The position numbers were made by a program, and so were the translations under genes. Under the pieces are notes generated by a model. That model was not told where the DNA came from, did not search any database, and worked only from the letters and a program-made list of their open reading frames with translations. Shown here one piece after another: positions 58,079 through 64,000 of a stretch of 64,000 bases of DNA (position 1 is its first letter; the number at the start of each line of letters is the position of its first letter). The stretch comes from DASUAO01 sp035763745 (GTDB taxonomy: Bacteria > Actinomycetota > Acidimicrobiia > IMCC26256 > PALSA-555): NCBI GenBank assembly GCA_035763745.1, contig DASUAO010000023.1, forward strand, positions 22,014-86,013. Reading direction: 5' to 3'.

Positions 58079-59706
58079 GGACGGCTCCCTTCGTCGTCGG
58101 TGCACACCCGCACCCGGTCGAGCGTGGTGACCCGGACGGTCCAGCCTGGCGCGTCGGGGAGGTCCGGCGCGACGAGCGAGGCGGGCGACCCGGTGACGAC
58201 CCGGCCCAGCTCGATGCCGCGGCCACCGTATGCCGCGATCGAGACCGTCGCGGGCACGCCCTCGGCCTCGACGAGCACCGTGATCGCCGGCGCCCGCAGC
58301 ACGAGCGGACGGCCCCGCTCCGCGACCTCGCAGTGGGCGCCGGGTCCTGGCGCCGGGCCCGGACGCAACGCGATCCCGAGGCCCTGCACGAGCGTCGTGT
58401 CGGCCGCGCGACGGGCGAACCCGGGCGCGGATCCCATCTCCTCGGGGGAGTACGCAGGGGAGCCGTACCGGTCCGCGACCTCGAGGTACGGACCGTTGCG
58501 TACCCCCAGCAGGAGGTCGCCGCTGCGCGCCTCGGGGTCGAGGAGCGGACCCCCGGCCTCGACCGCAGCGAGCTGGGCCCGCGTCTCCTCGGCTCGGACC
58601 CGTTGCACGTCGGCGCCGTCGTCGAGCTCGCCGATGTTCCACACGACCGACCAGACGGCGACCAGCGCGAGCCCGACGGTGACGAGCTTCCCGAGCTCGC
58701 GCCCGGCCGCGAGCTCACCGACCGTGAGCAGCACGAACACCGCCGCGGCGTAGGAGTGCCACGTGGTGAGCCCGCTGCCCGCGCGCGAGATGCTCAGGAG
58801 CCCGACGAACGCCGCCAGCGCGGCCGCGTTCCCGAGGAGGCGGGGGCCGTGCGGGCGGCCGAGCGCGCACCAGGCGGCCACGAGCCCCACGGCGACCAGG
58901 GCGAGGACGACATGGGCTGCGGTGCCCCGGTCGTCGACCCCGACGAGCGTGCCCGCGGTCTGGGCGAGGAGCTTCTCGGCGAACGACACGACGTCACCGA
59001 TCGAGCCGCCCTCGCTCGTCCCGGTCGCGTAGCCGAGGTACCACGCCCCGAAGACCGCCAATGGCGCCAGCGGGACCCACGAGCGTCGCCAGGCTCGGCG
59101 TGCACCCATCTCGACGGCGAGCCCGATGACGAAGGGCACCGCGATCCCGCTCGAGGCCACTCCCACGGTGAGGAGCGCCGCGGCGCCGAGGTCGCTGCGC
59201 AACGTGTCGCGGTCGACCAGCAGCAGCGCGCCGATACCGGCCGCGGTCGCGATGACCCACCCGAGCGAGATCGGCCAGATGATGACCGCCCACGTGTAGC
59301 CGAAGAACGCAAGGACTGCGGTGCCGGCGAGCGCCACCGCCGTCCCGATGCGTCGGCGCAGGTAGACGTACAGCAGCGCGCACGTGAGCAGGTGTCCGAC
59401 GAGCAGCACGAGTCGGTACGGCACCGGGGACTCGAGGCCGACGACGCGCAGCATCATCTGGTAGGCGCCGATGGGGACCGCCATCAGGTGGTTGTTGAAC
59501 GGCTCCAGCAACGACGTCGTGCTCGGCGAGTGCCGCTGGACGATCCAGACCCACTCGTCGAAGAAGAACGTCGTCCCGCGGGCCGCGTGGATGATGACCG
59601 CGCCGGCGGCGACGAGGAGGATCGCCGGGAGCACCACCGCTCCGAGATCGAGCGGGCGACCGGGGCGGGACCCCGCGGCCGGGGTCGCCTGCGCGGCTTC
59701 GCTCAC
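58075..59706 (-). CDS. Polytopic membrane protein, GT-C-like
   Basis: A 543-residue protein with about ten helices after a short cytoplasmic N-terminus. The first external loop HAARGTTFFFDEWVWIVQRHSPSTTSLLEPFNNHLMAVPIG has the acidic/aromatic layout of GT-C glycosyltransferases. A soluble C-terminal ~170-residue domain follows (residues ~375-543), including NGPYLEVADRYGSPAYSPEEMG. Substrate unknown; a polyprenyl-linked sugar donor is plausible. Both ends overlap neighbours by 4 bp, so it is translated within an operon from 62390 down to the hyu remnant. Confidence 0.75.
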   Translation of the reverse strand: MSEAAQATPAAGSRPGRPLDLGAVVLPAILLVAAGAVIIHAARGTTFFFDEWVWIVQRHSPSTTSLLEPFNNHLMAVPIGAYQMMLRVVGLESPVPYRLVLLVGHLLTCALLYVYLRRRIGTAVALAGTAVLAFFGYTWAVIIWPISLGWVIATAAGIGALLLVDRDTLRSDLGAAALLTVGVASSGIAVPFVIGLAVEMGARRAWRRSWVPLAPLAVFGAWYLGYATGTSEGGSIGDVVSFAEKLLAQTAGTLVGVDDRGTAAHVVLALVAVGLVAAWCALGRPHGPRLLGNAAALAAFVGLLSISRAGSGLTTWHSYAAAVFVLLTVGELAAGRELGKLVTVGLALVAVWSVVWNIGELDDGADVQRVRAEETRAQLAAVEAGGPLLDPEARSGDLLLGVRNGPYLEVADRYGSPAYSPEEMGSAPGFARRAADTTLVQGLGIALRPGPAPGPGAHCEVAERGRPLVLRAPAITVLVEAEGVPATVSIAAYGGRGIELGRVVTGSPASLVAPDLPDAPGWTVRVTTLDRVRVCTDDEGSRP

Positions 59707-61373
59707 CCCTCTGGCCGCACGACGCGGCCCGGGCGCTCGGCGAGAGCCTCGGCGACGGGCTCGCCGTCGACGCGGATCGGCACACCGTTCACGAGGACGT
59801 GCTGGACGCCGACAGGCTCGTCGGCGACGAGGCGCTCGCCGTCGGCCGGGAAGTCGCGCACGCGGTGCAGCCCACCCGGTGCGACCGTGTCGGGGTCGAA
59901 GACGGTGATGTCGGCGTAGGCGCCGGGGGCGAGCGAGCCGCGTCCCGCGAAGCCGAACACGCCCGCCGGTTCGCCCGTGAGCTTGTGCACGGCGTGCTCG
60001 AGCGTCAGCACCTCGCGCTCGCGCACCCAGTTGCCCAGGAGGTCAGTGGGGAGGCACGCGTCGCAGAGCTGGCCGACGTGCGCGCCGGCATCGGAGAGTC
60101 CGATGAGCATCCCCTCCTGGACGAGCAGCTTCGCGATCATCTCCTCGTCGTTGTTCGCGAGGATGCTGCGGAACCGGGTGGTGAGGTCCTCACTTGCCGC
60201 GAGCTGGGTCATCGCCGCGAGCGGACCGACGCCGCGATCCGATGCGAGCGTCGCGATGCTCCGGTCGACGAGCTCGGGATGGTCGCGGCTCTCCGCGACC
60301 GTGATCGTGTCCCACCGGGCCCGGAACACCCGCCCGTGCTCGAGCTCCTCCTCGGCGACTCGGAGCCACTCGGGGTCGCGATAGGCGGCGAGGCGCTCCT
60401 CCGTCGGGCGGTCGATCAGGCGCGCGAACGACGGGACGGTGTTGAAGGTGAATGGATCGGCCATGGTCATCTGGAACGTGAGCGGCCGGCAGGTCACCTG
60501 CGGCCACACGTCGGCACCGGCGGCGCGTTCGTTCGCGTTCAGCTCCGACATGCCCGCGGCGAACGGCGACCCCTTGATCGTGAGGAGCGCGGTCCACGTG
60601 AACGGGCGCCCGATGCGTCGCTGCAGCGCGTAGATCTCGGGGTGCGTCACCCGTTCGCCCGGAGTGAACGCACCCACGCCCCGGCCGAGCTCGCCGAGTG
60701 GAGCCACGAGCGCCTCGATCTCGCGGATCCCTGCCAGCCGCGACGGGACCGGACGTCCGCCGTCGCCGTTGTGGGTCGGGGCCGAGCTGGACGCGAACCC
60801 GGCGGCCCCGGCGTCGACTGCGTCCCGGACGACGGCGGCCATACGGGTGAGCTCGTCGTCGGTCGGCTCGTCGCGCTCGTAGCCCTCGTCGCCCATGACG
60901 AAGAGCCGCACCGCGGTGTGGCCGACGTAGGCGTTGTAGTTGAGGACGCAACCGTGGCGCTCGACGGCGTCGAGGTACTCGGGGAACGTCTCGAACTCCC
61001 ACGGGATCCCGGCTTCGAGCGTCGGAAGGCTCATGTCCTCCACGTGCTGGAGCGTCCGGCCGATGAGTCCCCGGTGGTCGGGGCGACACGGCGCGATCGA
61101 GAAGCCGCAGTTCCCGGCGACGACCGTCGTGACCCCGTGCCACGACGATGGCGTGAGCGCGGGATCCCAGAAGACCTGGGCGTCGTAGTGCGTGTGGATG
61201 TCGATGAACCCCGGCGCGACCACCTGGCCGGACGCATCGAGCTCCCGGGCGCCCGAGAGCCCGTCGCCGACCTCGATGATGCGGTCACCGTCGATCGCAA
61301 CATCGGCTCGCCGTCCGGGAGCGCCGCTCCCGTCGACGACCGTTCCGCCCCTGATCACCAGGTCATGACTCAT
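59703..61373 (-). CDS. N-acyl-D-amino-acid deacylase-like amidohydrolase
   Basis: A 556-residue amidohydrolase of the D-aminoacylase group. It begins HDLVIRGGTVVDGSGAPGRRADVAIDGDRI, then VVAPGFIDIHTHYDAQVFWDPALTPSSWHGVTTVVAGNCGFSIAPC, where H-x-H binds zinc and the Cys after GN is a known extra metal ligand in D-aminoacylases. Later LLVQEGMLIGLSDAGAHVGQLCDAC gives the catalytic Asp. The C-terminal beta-sandwich is intact (GSLAPGAYADITVFDPDTV). It may hydrolyse an amide or urea bond related to the decayed hydantoinase route. A 3-bp gap follows the exonuclease-fold gene. Confidence 0.88.
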   Translation of the reverse strand: MSHDLVIRGGTVVDGSGAPGRRADVAIDGDRIIEVGDGLSGARELDASGQVVAPGFIDIHTHYDAQVFWDPALTPSSWHGVTTVVAGNCGFSIAPCRPDHRGLIGRTLQHVEDMSLPTLEAGIPWEFETFPEYLDAVERHGCVLNYNAYVGHTAVRLFVMGDEGYERDEPTDDELTRMAAVVRDAVDAGAAGFASSSAPTHNGDGGRPVPSRLAGIREIEALVAPLGELGRGVGAFTPGERVTHPEIYALQRRIGRPFTWTALLTIKGSPFAAGMSELNANERAAGADVWPQVTCRPLTFQMTMADPFTFNTVPSFARLIDRPTEERLAAYRDPEWLRVAEEELEHGRVFRARWDTITVAESRDHPELVDRSIATLASDRGVGPLAAMTQLAASEDLTTRFRSILANNDEEMIAKLLVQEGMLIGLSDAGAHVGQLCDACLPTDLLGNWVREREVLTLEHAVHKLTGEPAGVFGFAGRGSLAPGAYADITVFDPDTVAPGGLHRVRDFPADGERLVADEPVGVQHVLVNGVPIRVDGEPVAEALAERPGRVVRPEG

Positions 61374-61376
61374 CGT

Positions 61377-62390
61377 TCAGCCCTTCTTCGTCGCAGCGCA
61401 GGCGATGTCGGCACCGACGCCCGTGTGGTCCGATGTCCAGACCAGACCCCCGGGGCCGTCGACGGCCGGCTCGGCACCGAACAGCGCGGTCCCGAGGCCG
61501 TTCCCGTTCGCGTCGTCGGGCGAGTCGAAGACGACCGCGCACTTCTTGGTCCCCTTCACGAAGACGAAGTCGATGCGCTCGACCTCTTTGGCGTTCGGGT
61601 CCTTGAGCGCCACGATCGTCCTGTCTTCCCGACCGCTCGTGCAGCCCACACCGGTCAGCGGATCGCACTCCGGGTTCCCCGCCTCGAGGTACGAGTCGAC
61701 ATACCCGTCGGCGATGATGGCGTTGTACCGATCTGCGCCGTACGGCAGGTTGAAGTCCCCCATGAGGACGCGGACGGCGTTCTTCGGCTTGCCCTCGTTG
61801 CTCAGGGCGAGGGCGGCCACCGTCTGGCACTGGAGGATCGGCTCGTCCTTCGAGCACGGCGGTTTGCACGTCATGCACCCGGGGACGGTGACCTCGCGAT
61901 CGCCGTCCTGGTGCGTGACGACGACGACGAGTGGCCCGAGGTCGGATCCGAGCACGACGCGCGAAGCGGTCCGGAACCCTCCGACCAGCTTGATCACCTT
62001 GGTGCTCTTGATCGGGAGCGTCGTGAGCACCAGCTCGGTGTCGAGGCTGACCTGCTTGCCCCCGAACGCGATCTCGTAGTCGCCGCCGCACAGCGTCTTC
62101 CTGGCCTTGGCGATGATGTCGGCGTGGTTCTGGTTGATCTCCTGCAGGCCGACCACCTCGGGGCAGCCACTCGCCTCGAGCTGCTGGCCCAGGAGCGCGA
62201 CGCGGTCCTCGGCCTGGCAGAGGTTGCTCTCGGGCTCGCAGAACACGCCGTGGAGGAGGTTCAGGTTCACGATCCGCACGCCGGGCTCCGCGCCGGACCC
62301 GGCGGGGACCGTGGAGGCGTCGGCGGTGGCACCGGCCGCGACCGGGGCCAGCGAGGCGAGCACGAGCGTGAGCACGGCAGCGACGCGCAT
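61377..62390 (-). CDS. Secreted endonuclease/exonuclease/phosphatase-fold protein
   Basis: A 337-residue exported protein. The signal peptide is MRVAAVLTLVLASLAPVAAGATA-DAS. The DNase I-like fold is marked by IVNLNLLHG, VVGLQEINQNHADII (metal-binding Glu), VVVTHQDG, VLMGDFNLPYG, ERIDFVFVKG and TSDHTGVGADI (catalytic Asp-His). Several extra Cys pairs suggest disulfides outside the cell. The substrate may be nucleic acid, sphingolipid-like or inositol phosphate; sequence alone does not say. The ATG at 62390 follows a ~75-nt leader after TAGGGT (62471 to 62466). First gene of the minus-strand operon. Confidence 0.83.
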   Translation of the reverse strand: MRVAAVLTLVLASLAPVAAGATADASTVPAGSGAEPGVRIVNLNLLHGVFCEPESNLCQAEDRVALLGQQLEASGCPEVVGLQEINQNHADIIAKARKTLCGGDYEIAFGGKQVSLDTELVLTTLPIKSTKVIKLVGGFRTASRVVLGSDLGPLVVVVTHQDGDREVTVPGCMTCKPPCSKDEPILQCQTVAALALSNEGKPKNAVRVLMGDFNLPYGADRYNAIIADGYVDSYLEAGNPECDPLTGVGCTSGREDRTIVALKDPNAKEVERIDFVFVKGTKKCAVVFDSPDDANGNGLGTALFGAEPAVDGPGGLVWTSDHTGVGADIACAATKKG

Positions 62391-62465
62391 GGATCCCCCG
62401 ATCCTGGACTGGCGTTCGTGGTCCGGCCCCCCGGCCGGTCGCAGCGAGGGGTCCGGGCTGGCACG

Positions 62466-62515
62466 ACCCTAGAGCACCCGCGAAGTTGACGCGCGCGTCA
62501 GGTCCCGACCATGCT
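62466..62515. promoter_or_regulatory. Divergent promoter region with TGAC-N6-GTCA operator
   Basis: Plus strand: -35 TTGACG (62486-62491), 18-bp spacer, -10-like CATGCT (62510-62515), then 8 bp to the ATG at 62524, a leaderless layout. The palindrome TGAC-GCGCGC-GTCA (62487-62500) covers the -35. Minus strand: -10 TAGGGT (62471 to 62466) for the 62390 gene lies 15 bp beyond the operator. The plus-strand layout is nearly superimposable on that at 45991-46029. Confidence 0.65.
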
Positions 62516-62523
62516 GCGCGCGG

Positions 62524-63585
62524 ATGAGCCTCCCTGCCACGATGCGGGTCGCGGTCTACACGCGCCCCGGTGAGATCTCGATCGAGGAACGCCCCGTCCC
62601 GGCGCTCGCCGACCACGACGTGCTCCTCGAGGTGAGCCACTGCGGGATCTGCGGGAGCGACATCCACTTCGTGCTCGAGGGGTGGGGGCACCCCGGGTCG
62701 ATCGAAGGACACGAGTTCTCGGGTCGCGTGGTCGCGGTGGGAGATGCCGTCACCCGGTGGAAGGTGGGCGACCCGGTCGTCGGCGGCCCGTCCCCGCGCT
62801 GTGGCGAGTGCGAGTTCTGTCTCGCAGGACGCCCGTCGCTGTGCCTCGGGCGGGGCGCGGCGGGGGAGGGACCCGGCGCCGACGGCGCGTTCGCGGAGTA
62901 CATCCGCGTCCCGGAGCGCGCGCTGCTCCGGCTCCCCGACGGCCTGGGACTGCGAGAGGCCGCGCTGGCCGAGCCGCTCGCCGTCGCCCTGCACGGTCTC
63001 ACCCGGGGCGACGTGCGCGCCGGGCAACGGCTCCTGATCACCGGCGCCGGACCGATCGGCGCGTTGAGCGCGGCCGCGGCCAGGATGCGCGGGGTCACCG
63101 ACATCGTCGTGAGCGAGCCGCACGCGGGACGGCGTGCGCTCGTCGAACGGCTGGGGGTCGTCGCGGTGGACCCGTCGGAGCTGACGCCGCCGCCCTCGCC
63201 GAACTACATCGTCGACGAGCCGTTCGACGTCGCGCTGGAGTGCTCGGGTGCCGCCGCGGCGATGGAGCTGGCGCTCACGCAGCTCCGCCGCGCCGGGATG
63301 CTCGTGTTCGTCGGCGCGGGCATGAAGTCGCCTCGTCTCGACGGCAACCGCATCCTCCTCAACGAGCTCACGATCACCGGGTCGTTCGTCTACGACGCGG
63401 ACGGGTTCGAGCAGGCGCTCGAGATGCTGCGCGATCCGGCGTTCCCGTCGGCCGAGCTGATCGAGGCCGAGGAGGTGCCCTTGGACGGGCTGCTCGACGC
63501 CCTCCGGGGGCTCGTCGACGGACGGCTCGCGGCCAAGGTGATGATCGTCCCGCGCCTCGCCGCGCACGAGGGGAGCAACCCATGA
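62524..63585 (+). CDS. Zinc-dependent alcohol dehydrogenase (MDR family)
   Basis: A 353-residue medium-chain dehydrogenase. Catalytic zinc ligands appear in VSHCGICGSDIHF (Cys) and EGHEFSGRVV (His-Glu). The structural zinc site is CGECEFCLAGRPSLC with all four Cys. The NAD-binding motif is LLITGAGPIGALSAAAARMRG. The order is that of threonine/sorbitol dehydrogenase-like enzymes. A secondary alcohol substrate is likely. The leaderless ATG lies behind a TGAC-N6-GTCA operator. Its stop overlaps the next ATG by 4 bp. Confidence 0.9.
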   Translation: MSLPATMRVAVYTRPGEISIEERPVPALADHDVLLEVSHCGICGSDIHFVLEGWGHPGSIEGHEFSGRVVAVGDAVTRWKVGDPVVGGPSPRCGECEFCLAGRPSLCLGRGAAGEGPGADGAFAEYIRVPERALLRLPDGLGLREAALAEPLAVALHGLTRGDVRAGQRLLITGAGPIGALSAAAARMRGVTDIVVSEPHAGRRALVERLGVVAVDPSELTPPPSPNYIVDEPFDVALECSGAAAAMELALTQLRRAGMLVFVGAGMKSPRLDGNRILLNELTITGSFVYDADGFEQALEMLRDPAFPSAELIEAEEVPLDGLLDALRGLVDGRLAAKVMIVPRLAAHEGSNP

Positions 63586-64000
63586 CCGCACCGACGAAAC
63601 GGCGATCGCCACGGTTCAACCACGTCGCGATGAGCGTGCCGGCCGATCTGCTCGACGAGACCGGGCGCAGCGAGATCGTGCGCTTCTACGACGAGGTCTT
63701 CGGCTGGAAGGAGCTGCCGACGATGACCGAGGACCGCCATCGCCTGGTCCTCTCCTGCTACACGTACGAGCAGTTCGTCTTCCTCATCTCCGACGACGAC
63801 CCGATGACGTGTCCCCGCCTCGACCACTACGGGATCTCGGTCGAGACGGAGGCCGAGCTCGACGAGATGCTCGCCCGGGCGAAGGCGTTCCAGGAGCGCG
63901 ACGAGCGAGTGGACATCGTCGACAAGAAGGTCGACGACCACGGGATGCTCGCCATCACCTCGTTCTACGTCGCCTATCTCCTCCCGATGATGGTCGAGGT
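63582..64000 (+). CDS. VOC superfamily protein, truncated by window edge
   Basis: At least 139 residues are present; the gene runs off the window. It reads FNHVAMSVPADLLDETGRSEIVRFYDEVFGWKELPTM, the first VOC module with its His ligand, then CPRLDHYGISVETEAELDEMLARAKAF, the start of the second module with another His. Members are metal-dependent dioxygenases, isomerases or glyoxalases. The ATGA overlap with the alcohol dehydrogenase indicates one operon under the 62487 operator. Confidence 0.8.
   Translation, partial: MTAPTKRRSPRFNHVAMSVPADLLDETGRSEIVRFYDEVFGWKELPTMTEDRHRLVLSCYTYEQFVFLISDDDPMTCPRLDHYGISVETEAELDEMLARAKAFQERDERVDIVDKKVDDHGMLAITSFYVAYLLPMMVE

Noticed and set aside
55637..58753. 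A plus-strand open frame of over 1,000 codons opposite the hyu remnant
   Set aside because: No domain-like pattern, while the minus strand carries unmistakable HyuB/HyuA motifs; it is a GC-driven shadow frame.

Overview
The window reads as a chromosomal segment of a very high-GC actinobacterium. Supporting signs are GTG starts, SOS-boxed DUF222/HNH (13E12-type) DNA, a Ddn-like F420-dependent nitroreductase-family protein, a mycothiol-type DinB protein, and many leaderless promoters with a TANNNT box 7-8 bp before the start codon. The density of acyl-CoA dehydrogenases, SDRs, DUF35 proteins and SCP2/Ltp-type thiolases recalls steroid- or terpenoid-degrading Actinobacteria. Placement in or near Acidimicrobiia is my guess only; no phylogenetic marker is present.

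Layout. 1-4.7 kb: a partial conserved protein, a 2-hydroxyacid dehydrogenase, a Gfo/Idh oxidoreductase, a nitroreductase, an EthD/Dabb-like protein and a deazaflavin-type nitroreductase. 4.7-8.3 kb: acyl-CoA synthetase, acyl-CoA dehydrogenase and VOC protein, with a 30-bp tandem repeat between the first two. 8.3-11.3 kb: GNAT, aldehyde dehydrogenase and HAD phosphatase. 11.3-20.9 kb: a 2,734-residue chimera (polytopic membrane domain, Ig-like repeats, TTDPG repeats), a small unknown gene, and debris that includes a second copy of a piece of the HAD gene. 20.9-25.1 kb: CHASE2 adenylate/guanylate cyclase and a GMC oxidoreductase with its gluconate-2-dehydrogenase-subunit-3-like partner. 25.2-33.5 kb: acyl-CoA synthetase, a paired acyl-CoA dehydrogenase/SDR operon, and an operon of crotonase, thiolase and ketosynthase-DUF35 fusion. 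33.6-38.3 kb: two secreted beta-propellers and an HNH/DUF222 protein behind a perfect LexA box. 38.4-42.7 kb: small secreted protein, tRNA-Cys abutting a truncated gene, aquaporin, DinB-like protein, membrane protein, RsgA. 42.7-48.9 kb: a divergent catabolic locus, with amidohydrolase, two SDRs and an isochorismatase-fold protein on one side and MaoC, DUF35, AhpD-like, DUF35 and Ltp2-like thiolase on the other. 48.9-62.4 kb: three polytopic GT-C-like membrane proteins, a divergent acyl-CoA dehydrogenase pair, a decayed hydantoinase (hyuBA) locus, a D-aminoacylase-type amidohydrolase and a secreted endonuclease/phosphatase-fold protein. 62.5-64 kb: zinc alcohol dehydrogenase and a partial VOC protein.

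How the genes work together. Most loci fit CoA activation, dehydrogenation (alpha/beta acyl-CoA dehydrogenase pairs), hydration, 3-hydroxy oxidation, and thiolytic or retro-aldol cleavage of a bulky acyl side chain or ring. Five promoter regions in front of these loci share a palindrome, TGAC-N6-GTCA, always overlapping the -35 or the -10/start region. I read this as one regulon under one repressor, possibly TetR-type; the regulator itself is not in the window. The most novel-looking items are this regulon, the five-gene MaoC/DUF35/AhpD-like/DUF35/Ltp2 module, the giant membrane/Ig-repeat chimera bracketed by HAD sequence, and two clear cases of gene decay (tRNA-Cys junction, hyuBA).
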